This document shows, piece by piece, positions 46,878 through 57,127 of a DNA stretch of 64,000 bases (position 1 is the first letter of the stretch; every line of letters starts with the position of its first letter). The position numbers and the translations under genes are program-made. Source of the stretch: Eriocheir sinensis (taxonomy: Eukaryota > Arthropoda > Malacostraca > Decapoda > Varunidae); assembly GCF_024679095.1 (NCBI RefSeq), contig NW_026111781.1, forward strand, positions 157,501 through 221,500. The letters run 5' to 3'. The notes under the pieces are model-generated. The model was not told the origin of the DNA. It searched no databases and was given only the letters and a program-made list of their open reading frames with translations.

Positions 46878-47613
46878 TGTTACGAGCGACACAGTAGTTT
46901 TGTCTAGGGTGATAATTTAAGAAACTGGTTACCCGAACATTAAATGAGGTGATGAAAATACGAAGATAGTCCTTAACATAAATTTAATGTATAAGTAAGA
47001 AACAACAATATTAACAACACCTGTAGCAAGTGAGAGTAATTACGTTACTTGCTCTTAAGACCTTATGGTCGTTTAAATCAAGTAAATGGTGTGAAGATCA
47101 TTAAGCATAACAAAATAATATACCAAAACGAAGATTAAACCAAAGACAAAATGACACACAGATAACAATGAGAAAAAGAAAACACAAGAAACCCACACAA
47201 TGACACACAATAATAATAGATAATAATAACCACCACCAATGAATAAATGGATGATAATCACTGATGAATGGATGAATGAAAAGATAAGATGGACACAGAA
47301 ATGATGAGATATGAGAAAAATAGTATTGTTCACCTCCTATAGTTCACTGGTCACTTTGTAAGTGGTTACTGACTCACTGACTCGGCTGATGACGTGAGAG
47401 TTGTTGTTGCTGCTAGCCGAACCCTCAGGAGATGAGTACACTTTGGCCTTTGAGATGAGACTAACTCTCACACTTTGTGGAGGTTTCGACAATGCCTCTG
47501 AAATAGCCCAAGGCTATTTGATAAGTTTAAAGCCTTAGCCGAAGCTAGCTCAGGGAGCAACAGGTACAATAATTAATAATTCAGTAGTTAGCAACAGAGA
47601 TAGTCTGGTTGCA
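46878..47613 (-). repeat. 3' LTR of the retrotransposon
   Basis: On the plus strand it runs 'tgttacgagcgacacagtag' ... 'gatagtctggttgca', that is TG...CA. It matches 52759-53522 over its whole length, apart from a gap near 47105 and changes at the inner end. Confidence 0.9.
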
Positions 47614-47632
47614 GTAATACCTCCCCCCTGAA
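47614..47632 (-). promoter_or_regulatory. Polypurine tract
   Basis: Minus strand 'aggggggaggtattac' directly precedes the 3' LTR, the expected place for plus-strand priming in reverse transcription. Confidence 0.7.
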
Positions 47633-47776
47633 GACGACACCACTGGGTTGATTTGTAGTTGTAGGTAGCCGTTGTTGCCCAGTGGAGTCGTAGTGGTTGA
47701 CTTCTGGTCAAGTCGAGTTTTAGGTGCGAGATAGGGCGTCGGCGATGATGTTCTCCTCCCTTTAAGTGGTTGACAT

Positions 47777-49144
47777 TCAGGTTGTAGGGCTGGAGAAACA
47801 GGACCATCTGAGAAGTCGCTGATTGGTAAACTTGCTGCGATTGAGGAAGGCCAATGGATTGTGGTCTGTGTAGACTTGGAGTGGTTCTTGAGCAGGCTGT
47901 ATGTAGCATTCGAATTTCTGGATTGCTGAGACGATGGCCAGGAGCTCTTTCTCAATGGTGCTGTATCTTCTCTGGTGGATATTAAGTTTGCTGGAGTGGT
48001 ACGCCACTGGATGAAGGATACCCTCCACCTCCTGCAGTAATACAGCACCAAGAGCGGCATCACTGGCATCAGTCTGCAGGGCAAAGGGCTGAGTGAAGTC
48101 TGGGGCGATGAGTACAGGACCCTGGGCCAGGAAGTTCTTGAGTTGGTCGAAGGCGGCCTGGCAATCCTCTGTCCACAAGTAGTGTACGGCTCCACTCGTG
48201 AGCCGTGTGAGAGGGACAGTGGCGGCCGCGAAGTTAGGGCAGAACCTCCTGTAATACCCTGCCATGCCCAGAAAGCGCCGCAGGGCCTTCCGAGTAGTGG
48301 GGGCAGGGTATTCAAGGATGGCAGAGATGTTGGCTTCCTTGGGTCGTACTCTGCCATTGCCCACCACGTGGCCCAGGTACGTCACCGTTGCTCGGCCGAA
48401 GGTAGTCTTAGCCAGCTTCACGGTGAAGTGGGCTGCCTGCAGCCTTGTCAGCACATCCCTGAGTCTCGTAAGGTGCTGCTCCCAATGCTCTGTAAAAATT
48501 AGAATGTCGTCTAGGTAAACGGACACTCCAATAAGATCCTGTAACAGATAATCCATGGCTCTCTGGAAGGTTGAAGGGGCATTCCTCATCCCAAAAGGCA
48601 TTACATTATATTGGTAGAGCCCAAAGGGAGTGATGAAAGCGGATATCTCTTGTGCTCTCTCTGTGAGGGGAATTTGATAATAGCCCTTCAATAAATCCAG
48701 CTTTGTTATATACTGGGACCTTCCCACCTCATCGATCAAGTCGTCTATCCGTGGCAGGGGGTAGGCGTCTGGGACTGTCACAGCGTTGACCCTGCGGTAG
48801 TCGGTGCAGAGACGCAGCTGTCCATCTTCCTTGGGGACGAGTAGACAAGGTGACGCCCAAGGAGACTGGCTGGGTTTCGCCAGCCCCTGCTCGAGTAGAT
48901 AGTCCACCTCTTGCCTCATCTGGTCACGTTTCCTGGGGCTTATGCGATATGGAGGGTGACGAAGAGGAGAGGTGCCGGGGAGGAGCTTGAAGTCATGAGA
49001 GGTGAGGTTACACAGGTTTGGATGATCATTGAACACATTAAACTGGTGAAGGATGGATAGGATGTCTTGATTGAGAGGATGAGAGATGGGACAGGTAATT
49101 AGATGGGTTACATAATATGGATGAATTATTTGTCCCTTCTGCAT
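47777..49144 (-). CDS. pol: Reverse transcriptase-RNase H part of pol
   Basis: 455 open codons. Reverse transcriptase runs from about residue 50 to 265: fingers motif around WASPCLLVPKEDGQLRLCTD, catalytic Asp150 (KLDLLKGYYQ) and the YLDD box at 210-213. A connection follows (RRFLGMAGYYRRF). RNase H begins at about 345 with Asp359 (LQTDASDAALGAVL), Glu398/400 (YSTIEKELLAIV) and Asp427 (VYTDHNPL). The frame ends soon after LLRW; homologous sequence continues in another frame to about 47700, so the end of RNase H is lost to a shift. A second shift near 49140 separates it from the integrase tail. The start codon is therefore not authentic: in the intact ancestor this was part of one pol frame. 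The domains place it in Ty3/gypsy. All catalytic residues seen are intact. Confidence 0.88.
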   Translation of the reverse strand: MQKGQIIHPYYVTHLITCPISHPLNQDILSILHQFNVFNDHPNLCNLTSHDFKLLPGTSPLRHPPYRISPRKRDQMRQEVDYLLEQGLAKPSQSPWASPCLLVPKEDGQLRLCTDYRRVNAVTVPDAYPLPRIDDLIDEVGRSQYITKLDLLKGYYQIPLTERAQEISAFITPFGLYQYNVMPFGMRNAPSTFQRAMDYLLQDLIGVSVYLDDILIFTEHWEQHLTRLRDVLTRLQAAHFTVKLAKTTFGRATVTYLGHVVGNGRVRPKEANISAILEYPAPTTRKALRRFLGMAGYYRRFCPNFAAATVPLTRLTSGAVHYLWTEDCQAAFDQLKNFLAQGPVLIAPDFTQPFALQTDASDAALGAVLLQEVEGILHPVAYHSSKLNIHQRRYSTIEKELLAIVSAIQKFECYIQPAQEPLQVYTDHNPLAFLNRSKFTNQRLLRWSCFSSPTT

Positions 49145-49640
49145 GAGTGGTGGTGGTTTCTAACGAAATAGAACATACAGGTCTCTCTGGTGAGCCAGGT
49201 GCAAGGCCAGCTCTAGTTTTATATAATTTAAGTAAGTTAATGTGTATTTTCTGGGTACTTTTCCGGCGGTTAGGAGTGTCTATAATGTAATTTTGTTCAC
49301 TGATCTTCTCATTGACTGTATAGGGGTGATCCTGGGACTGGAATAAAGGCAAGGACTTTATCACCTGGTTTGAACTCTCTAACTTTAGCTCTAGTGTCAA
49401 AGTGTTTCTTCATGTCTCCTTGAGTTTGTTTGAGGTTGTCACGGGCAAAGGAGCGAACTTTGGTTAGTGTGTCTTTAAGTTTAACTAAATACTGGGTGAC
49501 AGTGACAAGTTTGCTTGAGGTGTTATTAAGCAATTGGTCCTTGATGACTTTAAGGGGACCTCTTACCTTATGGCCATACAGTAACTCAAAGGGGGAGACT
49601 CCAAGGGACTCGTTAGGGGTCTCTTATGGCAAACAGGACG
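49145..49640 (-). pseudogene. pol: Integrase C-terminal region of pol (frameshifted)
   Basis: Two overlapping minus-strand frames. The first (49309-49533) has RDNLKQTQGDMKKHFDTRAK and FKPGDKVLAFIPVPGSPL, the helix and GPY/F-type module after an integrase core. The second (to about 49150) continues with PYTVNEKISEQNYIIDTPNR and KIHINLLKLY. The frame break is near 49330. It lies between the integrase core and RT, confirming the order INT then RT. Confidence 0.75.
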
Positions 49641-50290
49641 TAAGGTAGAGCCTCGTCCCAGTCCTGGTCCTGATCGTGACAAAATTTACGAAGAAGAGCC
49701 TTCAGTGTTTGGTGACATCTTTCTAAAGCTCTTGTGACTGTGGATGGTACGCCGTAGATAAAGTTTGTGTGATGCCAAGCTCGGTGAGAACTGCCGTGAA
49801 GAGATCGCTCGTGAAATTAGTGCCACGGTCACTCTGAATCTCCCTGGGGATGCCAAAAGTGGTAAACAAGTGTGTAAGTTTGGATACAACAGTTTTGGCA
49901 GAGATGGTGTTGATAGGGAAACCTTCTGGGTAACGGGTGGTAGGGCACATGACAGTGAGGATGTATTGGTTACCTTTCTTTGTTTTGGGTAATGGGCCCA
50001 CGATGTCAATGATGATTTTTGAGAATGGTTCTTCAGGCACCTGGATGGGCTGAAGAGGATAAGGAGGGATATTCTGGTTGGGTTTCCCCATTACCTGGCA
50101 AGTGTGGCAAGAATTAACAAATGAGGCAACATCCTTCCCAAGACCGCCAATAAAACTCATTAAGTAGCTTCTCACAAGTTTTCCTGATCCCATGATGGCC
50201 GGCTAGGTTCCCATGAGCGATCTCCATCACTGGCTCTCTTAAGGTGACGGGTAGGACTACTTGATGGAGCTCAGCCCATGGCATCATCTA
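49641..50290 (-). pseudogene. pol: Integrase core of pol (frameshifted)
   Basis: The main frame is 49723-50193, 156 codons. The zinc-binding end is visible (CHTCQVMGKP), with the upstream His pair in a different frame (AGHHGIRKTC near 50190). The catalytic core has Asp63 (IIDIVGPLPK) and Asp122 (QSDRGTNF). The third acidic residue falls after a frameshift close to YHPQSQ, where the sequence continues in another frame (49641-49730). So D, D and the E region are all present, but not in one frame. Confidence 0.8.
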
Positions 50291-50356
50291 AAAGTTGAGG
50301 TGGTTTATACAATCTCATAAGAATTTTATCCTGGTAATCGAAAGAAGGTTAGGAAG

Positions 50357-51109
50357 TTATCTGGTCTTTAGGTATAGCTTGGGTATGAAATCGAGACAGG
50401 ATGGTATCGTCTTTTTGAGCCTCAGCAAGTAAGTGGTCAGTGAATACCTTACCAACCCCAACGTGAGGCGTAGGATGGAGGGTGGTTGGTAAGGGCTGAG
50501 GTGGCTCTGGAGCAGCGGCAACAGACTGTGCTCGAGTGACTGCACATTCAGGAAAAATGTTAGGCTGCTCCTTTCCATGTCAGCTGTAGGGTTGTAATGC
50601 AATGGGGAGACATTAGTTATGATAGGTGGAACGACTAGTCCCCCAGCCAGATCATTAGCCAACAGGAAATTAGCATTAGGGATAGGAAGAGAATTATCCT
50701 CACTGACAGCAATGGTAACTGCTCCCACAACCAACGGACAGTTTAAGTGCACCCTAGCCAGAGGTATGGGAAAGGTTTGATGAAAATCTTTAAGGAGTAC
50801 CTTCTCCCCCGTGTACTGCTGCTCAATCCCTGGAAGAGCGGATTTTAAAATGATAGATTGGGCAGAGGCAGTATCCCGCATAATCTGGAGAGGGTGCCCT
50901 TCAGAGTCCGTGTTGAGAGCCACAGTACCTTGAGACCTGAAGGGTTGAAAAGGGTCAGTGGGAGGAAGTACTGAAGGAGTGTTGAGAGAGGCGACTGGTT
51001 TAGAGAATGTAGAGGTCTTTGCTACTTTACACCTAGGATCAGGACAATTCTTTATGAGATGGCCCACCTTTTTACAAAAACTGCGAGAGAAAAGACTTGG
51101 CACTACCAC
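50357..51109 (-). pseudogene. pol: Nucleocapsid end and aspartic protease
   Basis: 250 codons. Near the start is a partial zinc knuckle (CKKVGHLIKNC, C-x4-H-x4-C, first Cys lost to a shift at the frame border). Then comes a retropepsin-like segment with the active-site triplet Asp79-Thr80-Ala81 (IMRDTASAQSIIL) and a hydrophobic follow-up (PLVVGAVTIAV). The DTA triplet is an accepted variant of DTG/DSG. The frame continues into low-similarity linker before integrase; 50194-50356 is the break zone. Confidence 0.7.
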
Positions 51110-51153
51110 TACTCTCTGCGGGTTTTACATCCTTGCTATAGCTTGCACCTGAC

Positions 51154-51762
51154 TTACCCACAGGCTGAAGTTTCTTGTCTCCTGAGGGCATAGAGCGATG
51201 TATTAGTGAAAGACATCCGCCAATTTGGCGGCTTTAAGAGTTCAGTCTCATCCGTATCAGTGATGTGCAACATGATTGAGTATGGTATCTTCCTTTTGAA
51301 TTCCTCTAGAGCTACAAGGTTTACCAGATCGTCATATGTGGTTACAGCTGCCGACTTAAGCCAGTGTCTCAAAGCTCGGAGTTTCTCTGATGCAAACTCC
51401 AAGTATGTTTGACCAGATGTCTTGTTCATGTTGCGGAAGGTTTGGCGATATCTCTCTGTGGTGACTGCATAAGCTGCTAAAATAGCGCTTTTTACTACCT
51501 CGTAATCTGAGTTGTCTTCGATATTGTCTAGGACTGCCAAGGCCTTACCGTTGAGTTTGGGCTTGACTAGCCATGTCCAGTCCTCCTTAGGTGGATCGAA
51601 GTGAATGGCAGAGGATTCGAATTCCCAAAAGAATGCTTCTGGATCGTAATCCGAGAATTGAGGCATAAGAGGAAGAAATTTGGTTATCTGCAACCTATTA
51701 GGGTTCGAGTCCCCCGTCTGAGGACTGCAGCTGAAGCACGCTGAGTTGATGTTCACGTTCAC
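51154..51762 (-). pseudogene. gag: gag capsid region
   Basis: 202 codons in one frame. Contains FLPLMPQFSDYDPEAFFWEF, WLVKPKLNGKALAVL and the strongly gag-like block ERYRQTFRNMNKTSGQTYLE then FASEKLRALRHWLK, which is common in SCAN-like capsids of Ty3/gypsy elements. A frameshift at about 51765-51780 separates it from the N-terminal part, and another at about 51110-51155 from the zinc knuckle. Confidence 0.75.
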
Positions 51763-51780
51763 GTGCTTTCTTCTTCCCTT

Positions 51781-52092
51781 TCAAGTGCTTTGCTTCTTTT
51801 CATATTCTAGCTTCATCTGGAGTGCCTGCATTTTCACCCTCTCTATCTCTAGGGCGATTGCGGGGTTTGCAGAACCCAAAGAGGTAGGGCTTTCCATGAG
51901 GTGGTCAACCTCCTCCTCAGGGTCACCCAGATGAGCTAGAATTAGGGACATCAACTCGGGTTTTCTTGTTTGACTACTGAAGGGAATATTATAGTTTGTA
52001 GCAATATATTTAAGTTGTTCCACAGTTACAGTTGCTGTTTTAAGTTCCTCCACAGAGGGATTACCGACAAACTCTTCTACGTTGAACACCAT
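51781..52092 (-). pseudogene. gag: gag N-terminal region
   Basis: The likely gag start is the Met at 52092 (MVFNVEEFVGNPSVEELKTA). A helical segment follows (VEQLKYIATNYNIPFSSQTR, KPELMSLILAHL) that resembles a SAP-like fold, then a charged helix (ALEIERVKMQALQMKLEYEK). An in-frame Met 18 codons upstream (52146) is also possible, but its sequence looks like leader. Ends at a frameshift before the capsid part. Confidence 0.65.
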
Positions 52093-52736
52093 TTTGATTG
52101 ATGTACAAGTCGATTTAACGGTTGTACGAAAGTTGTTAGTAACCACTAATGGTTAAAAAGTGATGCTTGGAATGTGACACAGTAATCTCCTGAACTATTA
52201 ACTAGTTCACAATCCTGGCATGAGATTAATTGATAGGGGAGCGACCCCTGAAGAGATAACACTTCGACGAAGATAACGAGCCAGTGGAGAATGACCAGAG
52301 AATGCAATACCCACATCTGCAAACAGGATCTGGCATTAAGTACTCGTTTGAGTTTGAGCTGGTCAAGTTATGAGTCGAGTGAAGTATTGAATTGATTCGG
52401 AACGTCAGTGGTTCCTAAAGAAAATGAGTCTCGTAGGCTATGGGAGAAAGTGTCTCACAGGAAAGATTCGAACAGAGCAAAACGTAATTAAGAGTATGAG
52501 GAACTGATAAAGTCTCCGCTAGGCCTTTGCGTGGTTAGTTATTAAAGGCACAGTCAATCCCTACACTCAATCACGTTGCACATGAAACAGCACCAACAAA
52601 CACAGTGACACAGTGATTACAAAAGTAATAGGAGTGATACTAGGGGTGAACGAACATACATGAAACAATAAATGATTAGCGAAGATGAAGTGGTGGAAAA
52701 TAACAATGAATTAGTTATAATAATCCACTACATATC
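52093..52736 (-). other. Retrotransposon 5' leader
   Basis: About 640 bp between the primer site and gag with no open frame; untranslated leader of the element. Confidence 0.6.
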
Positions 52737-52754
52737 ATCCCGGACAGGCCCCCA
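52737..52754 (-). promoter_or_regulatory. Primer binding site, tRNA-Pro type
   Basis: Minus strand 'tgggggcctgtccgggat' lies four bases inside the 5' LTR. It matches the well-known tRNA-Pro primer site (TGGGGGCTCGTCCGGGAT) except for two positions. Confidence 0.75.
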
Positions 52755-52758
52755 ATAA

Positions 52759-53522
52759 TGTTACGAGCGACACAGTAGTTTTGTCTAGGGTGATAATTTA
52801 AGAAACTGGTTACCCGAACATTAAATGAGGTGATGAAAATACGAAGATAGTCCTTAACATAAATTTAATGTATAAGTAAGAAACAACAATATTAACAACA
52901 CCTGTAGCAAGTGAGAGTAATTACGTTACTTGCTCTTAAGACCTTATGGTCGTTTAAATCAAGTAAATGGTGTGAAGGTCATTAAGCACAAAAATAGTTC
53001 AATACGAGTATGGAAAATAACAAGATAATATACCAAAACGAAGATTAAACCAAAGACAAAATGACACACAGATAACAATGAGAAAAAGAAAACACAAGAA
53101 ACCCACACAATGACACACAATAATAATAGATAATAATAACCACCACCAATGAATAAATGGATGATAATCACTGATGAATGGATGAATGAAAAGATAAGAT
53201 GGACACAGAAATGATGAGATATGAGAAAAATAGTATTGTTCACCTCCTATAGTTCATCAGTCACTTTGTAAGTGGTTACTGACTCACTGACTCGGCTGAT
53301 GACGTGAGAGTTGTAGTTGCTGCGCCGAACCCTCAGGAGATGAGTACACTTTGGCCTTTGAGATGAGACTAACTCTCACACTTTGTGGAGGTTTCGACAA
53401 TGCCTCTGAAATAGCCCAAGGCTATCTGATAAGCCCTAAAGCCTTAGCCGAAGCTCAAGGCCCAGCAACATGGTACAATAATTGATAATTCAGTGGTAGC
53501 AACAGAGATAGTCCTGGTTGCG
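52759..53522 (-). repeat. 5' LTR of the retrotransposon
   Basis: Starts 'tgttacgagcgacacagtag' (plus strand) and matches 46878-47613. It includes about 28 extra bases near 52990-53020 absent from the other LTR. Its outer end reads 'cctggttgcg', with the terminal CA mutated. Confidence 0.9.
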
Positions 53523-54060
53523 AAGTAAGGCCTTTATTGGAACAGCTTAATAACACAATCAAAGAATTTAGCATTGGCCTTTAGAAAAAAATGCATATAA
53601 AAACGTAGGAAACTATAATTGAGGTAAGTTAGATCAGACAGGGAGATTAAAAGGAGCCAGGAGGAGGAGGAGGAGGAGGAGGAGGAGATGGAAGAGATGA
53701 GTGGAGTGGTGAAGTCAAGGAGGAGCCAAGAGAAGGAGATTGTGTAGCACTGAATGCGAGTCAGTTGGTCGGCCCCGGAGAGCAAGTAGTGGGCACAACA
53801 CGTCTTGACCCCTGACCTCACGCCGCAGCTTATGACTCTCGGCGTTGCTATCAGGCCGTCTAATAGGCGCACCTAACAGTACCATAGCCGATCCAGGATT
53901 CAGGACGTTTCCTGTATAAAGAAGGTAATGTTATATATTTGTATATATATAAAAGAATCCTTATAACCAAAAAACAAACTAAAATTATGAGTATTCTTTT
54001 CTTGAACACAACATTCATTAAACAACAGAACAATAATATGAAATATATATATATAGCCAC
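53523..54060. other. Gene-free right flank of the retrotransposon
   Basis: Contains a (GGA)n run at 53660-53690. The 112-codon minus-strand frame across it has no recognisable domain and does not continue the Cys-rich protein of the left flank. Confidence 0.5.
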
Positions 54061-54062
54061 CG

Positions 54063-54241
54063 TTGCCAGATTGTCGTACTCAGGGCATAATATTTAACGG
54101 TTTCTGACGCCTAACTATTGCCAAGAAACATCAGGATCTTACTCTTTAACGATAACTATAAATTAGTTTCGTTTTTGAGCCCAAAAGACAGTTTTGGGGC
54201 AGGAAGTCGAAATATAATTATTGAGTACGACAATCTGGCAA
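54063..54241 (+). mobile_element. Family C MITE with perfect 20-bp inverted repeats
   Basis: Ends 'ttgccagattgtcgtactca' (54063-54082) and 'tgagtacgacaatctggcaa' (54222-54241) are exact inverted copies. 179 bp, no coding capacity. Other copies are at 23642-23843 and 18362-18527. The autonomous parent is not in the window. Confidence 0.8.
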
Positions 54242-54586
54242 ATAATCAGTGGCTGAGGCAGCAGCAGCCTGCCATATTGCGGGTATCAGATACATGATAT
54301 AGTATATTTTTACTGCGTAAAGCAGGTGATGTCACTTATTGTGACTTAAGTGAGCTTTCATATTTATCTATATGTGTATATTTCGTGGTGGCAAAACTTA
54401 AATTATTAGTTTCATTTTTACTAGTGACATGAATTTGTGACTGTCACAAGAAAATTTCACTCTAATAAGTGAATCAGACCCCACAGAAATGTTACCAGTG
54501 TGTATGAATGAATACAAAGATAAGCACATTACTGATTTACCTCCAGGATGTCTCGTATCATTAATAAATGAAAACAAAATATCCGG

Positions 54587-54587
<1 letters not shown>

Positions 54588-54677
<90 letters not shown>
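54588..54677 (+). repeat. (AT)n microsatellite at a LINE 3' end
   Basis: 90 bp of TA units directly adjoining 'cacaagaacataagaacata', the 3' end of the LINE remnant. Probably grown from the LINE tail. Sequence 54242-54587 holds nothing recognised. Confidence 0.9.
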
Positions 54678-54681
<4 letters not shown>

Positions 54682-55490
54682 AGAACATAAGAACATAGGA
54701 GTTCGCAAGAGGTCGTAGGCCTTTTACGAGGCAGTTCCTTGAACCTGTTTCCTCAGAAATTTTAACTCCCACCAATAATATCGCTGTCTCATGAATTTAT
54801 CTAATCCATTTTTGAATGAGAGAATTGTATTATGCTCACCACATGACTGTTAAGCCTATTCCACTCATCCACCACCACCCTGTTAGTAAACCAATTTTTG
54901 CCAATGTCCCTGTTGAATCTGAATTATCCAGTTTAAACCTATTACTGTGTTCTACCTGTTTCTCTTACCAACAAACCCTTATGAATATCCCCTATTAAAG
55001 CCCTTCATCCATTTATAAACCTTGATCATGTCTCCACGCACCCTTCGCCTTTCTAGAGAATGCAAGTTTAACTGTTTGAGTCTTCCTCCATGGCAAGTTT
55101 CTCAACCCCTGAATCATCTTAGTCATCCTCCTCTGCACCGATTCTTACATTTTGATGTCCATTCTATAGTTAGGTGACCAAAACTGAACCGCATAGTCAA
55201 GATGAGGTCTAACTAATGCTAAATATAGTTTGAGGAAGACTTTGCGCTTGTTGCTACGCCCTTGAAATAATTCCCAGTACCCTGTTTGCTCGATTTCTAG
55301 CTTGAATGCATTGTGCCCTTGGACGGAGATCAGAGCTCACTAAGACCTCAAAATCCTCTCGCACCCAGACCTACTTATGAGAGTGTCATTTAAGCAATAG
55401 TTATGAGAGGGTTGTTCCTACTACACTCAGAATACTGCACTTCCTTACATTGAACTCCATCAGCCATTTATCCGCCCAGTCATACAATGG
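54678..55490 (-). mobile_element. CR1-like LINE 3' fragment (degenerate)
   Basis: On the minus strand, broken pieces of a non-LTR ORF2 C-terminus appear in order: GARGF (late RT), QGTGNYFKGV, a HLTIEWTSKCKNRCRG-type stretch, RLKQLNLHSLERRRVRGDMI KVYK and, near the 3' end, NGLDKFM. These match the usual CR1/jockey pattern (ERLKxLxLxSLxxRRxRGDLIxxYK, then FKxxLDxxx). Many stops and shifts are present. It ends in 'ttctta' type repeats and (AT)n. Confidence 0.65.
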
Positions 55491-55915
55491 ACCATCAAGG
55501 GAGGTAAGGAAGTGAGGCAGAATGGAGGGAAGAGAAGGAAGGAGGAGGGAGGACCATCAAGGAGGAAGAATGGAGGGAAGAGAAGGGAGGAAGGAGGGAG
55601 GAGGGACCATCAAGGAGGAAGGAAGTGAGGCAGAATGGAGGAAGAGAAGGGAAGGAGGAGGAGGAGGGACCATCAAGGGAGGGAAGGAAGTGAGGCAGAA
55701 TGGAGGGAAGAGAAGGGAAGGAGGGAGGAGGGACCATCAAGGAGGGAAGGAAGTGAGGCAGAAGGAAGGAAGGAGGAGGGAAGGAAGTGAGGCAGAATGG
55801 AGGAAGAGAAGGGAAGGAAGGAGGGAGGAGGACCATCAAGGAGGAAGGAAGTGAGGCAGAATGAGGGAAGAGAAAGGAAGGAAGGGAAGGAGGAGGAGGA
55901 AGGAAGGAAATAAAC
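55491..55915 (+). repeat. About 60-70-bp purine-rich minisatellite, 7 copies
   Basis: Unit 'gaccatcaaggaggaaggaa' plus 'gtgaggcagaatggaggaag' and 'agaagggaaggagg'. The first unit starts at 'acaatggaccatcaagggag' at the LINE border. Sequence 55916-56365 is unremarkable. Confidence 0.9.
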
Positions 55916-56369
55916 CAATACATGAGATACATATAATAATCTATTCACCCATAATAGAGATAGACAGATAGATAGAGAGATACGGCAAAAAATGTTAAAA
56001 AAAGAACAACCAAAATATTTAAAGAAAAAAAGAAAAGATCTGTACAGGTAACCTGATTTACGCGAGTTTGGTTTAATTGTTTTTGAAATACCGCGAGGTC
56101 CAAATTCAAATAAATGTTTACTTTACACGTTTTTTCTCTTTCCTTATTTTCTGGAGTGACCAATTAGATGTCTCACACAACTGACTCACACGGCCACACA
56201 GCTGAATCAGCTCAGTTCTTCAATCTGCGTAATCCAGAGTTACCTTACATAGAAAGATAAGTAGATAGATTGACAGACAAAACAGAAATTTATATGGAAA
56301 GAGAGTTGAAATATCCTGACAGACCATAGCTATGCACAGACTAACGGAATGAGCCAGCGGAATGGTCAG

Positions 56370-56965
56370 ACCTCACATCATCTACTCCCAGACGCCGAAA
56401 AGGAGGTCAACTGGGTTCTAATGAATGTTTTTAGGTTCACGGTACAGAAGAAGGGTCACACTACCAGAAGGGTCATCAAACTACCCTTGAAATGCCCAAA
56501 ACTCTTACGAAAGCCTTGTCAAATATGTGTTTCTAGGTTCACAGTACAGAAGAAGGGTCACACTACCAGAAGGGTCATCAACCACCCCTGAAATGCCCAA
56601 AACTCTTACGAAAGCCTTGTCAAATGCGTGTTTCTAGGTTCACAGTACAGAAGAAGGGTCACACTACCAGAAGGGTCATCAACTACCCTGGAAATGCCCA
56701 AAACTCTTACGAAAGCCTTGTCAAATATGTGTTTCTAGGTTCACAGTACAGAAGGTCACACTACCAGAAGGGTCATCAAACTACCCTGAAATGCCCAAAA
56801 CTCTTACGAAAGCCTTGTCAAATATGTGTTTCTAGGTTCACAGTACAGAAGAAGGGTCACACTACCAGAAGGTCATCAAACTACCCTGAAATGCCCAAAA
56901 CTCTTCGAAAGCCTTGTCAAGTATGTGAGCTTTGGCGAGGAAAGGTTTAAGGATGTGCCCCTAAG
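56370..56965 (+). mobile_element. Family A element with core repeated five times
   Basis: The core 'aggttcacagtacagaagaa' ... 'gaaagccttgtcaaatatgt' of about 100 bp is repeated head to tail, starting near 56430, 56534, 56636, 56735 and 56834. It is bracketed by single left ('aggaggtcaactgggttct') and right ('ggtttaaggatgtgcccct') family ends. Overlapping open frames are artefacts. Confidence 0.8.
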
Positions 56966-57127
56966 CAGCGGGGTGGATGAGTAACCCTTCAGCGTAAGCC
57001 TGGCGATGGTGGGTGATGGACGCACAGTAAAAGCTGACCCCACAACACAACACGGGGAAAACGGACAAGAAATAATAACAAGTGTCGCTATAAGAGTCAG
57101 AGGGATGGGAGGAGGAGGGAGAGAAGA

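Larger units (their letters stand above)
46878..53522 (-). mobile_element. Ty3/gypsy LTR retrotransposon, INT-before-RT order (Gmr1-like)
   Basis: A near-complete element of 6.6 kb on the minus strand: 5' LTR (52759-53522), tRNA-Pro-type primer site (52737-52754), gag, protease, integrase, reverse transcriptase-RNase H, polypurine tract (about 47614-47632) and 3' LTR (46878-47613). Integrase lies upstream of RT, unlike ordinary Ty3/gypsy elements and as described for the Gmr1 group. The LTRs are close to identical apart from a roughly 28-bp indel and scattered changes, so insertion is fairly recent. The coding part nevertheless has several frameshifts. No target-site duplication is evident (left flank ...'tttctgt', right flank 'aagtaagg'...). 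Confidence 0.85.

Noticed and set aside
51700..51720. 'gggttcgagtccc' B-box-like motif
   Set aside because: Lies inside the retrotransposon gag coding sequence; no tRNA fold around it.
53534..53872. 112-codon minus-strand frame
   Set aside because: Includes a poly-Ser from a GGA run and no recognisable motif; not the missing part of the Cys-rich protein.
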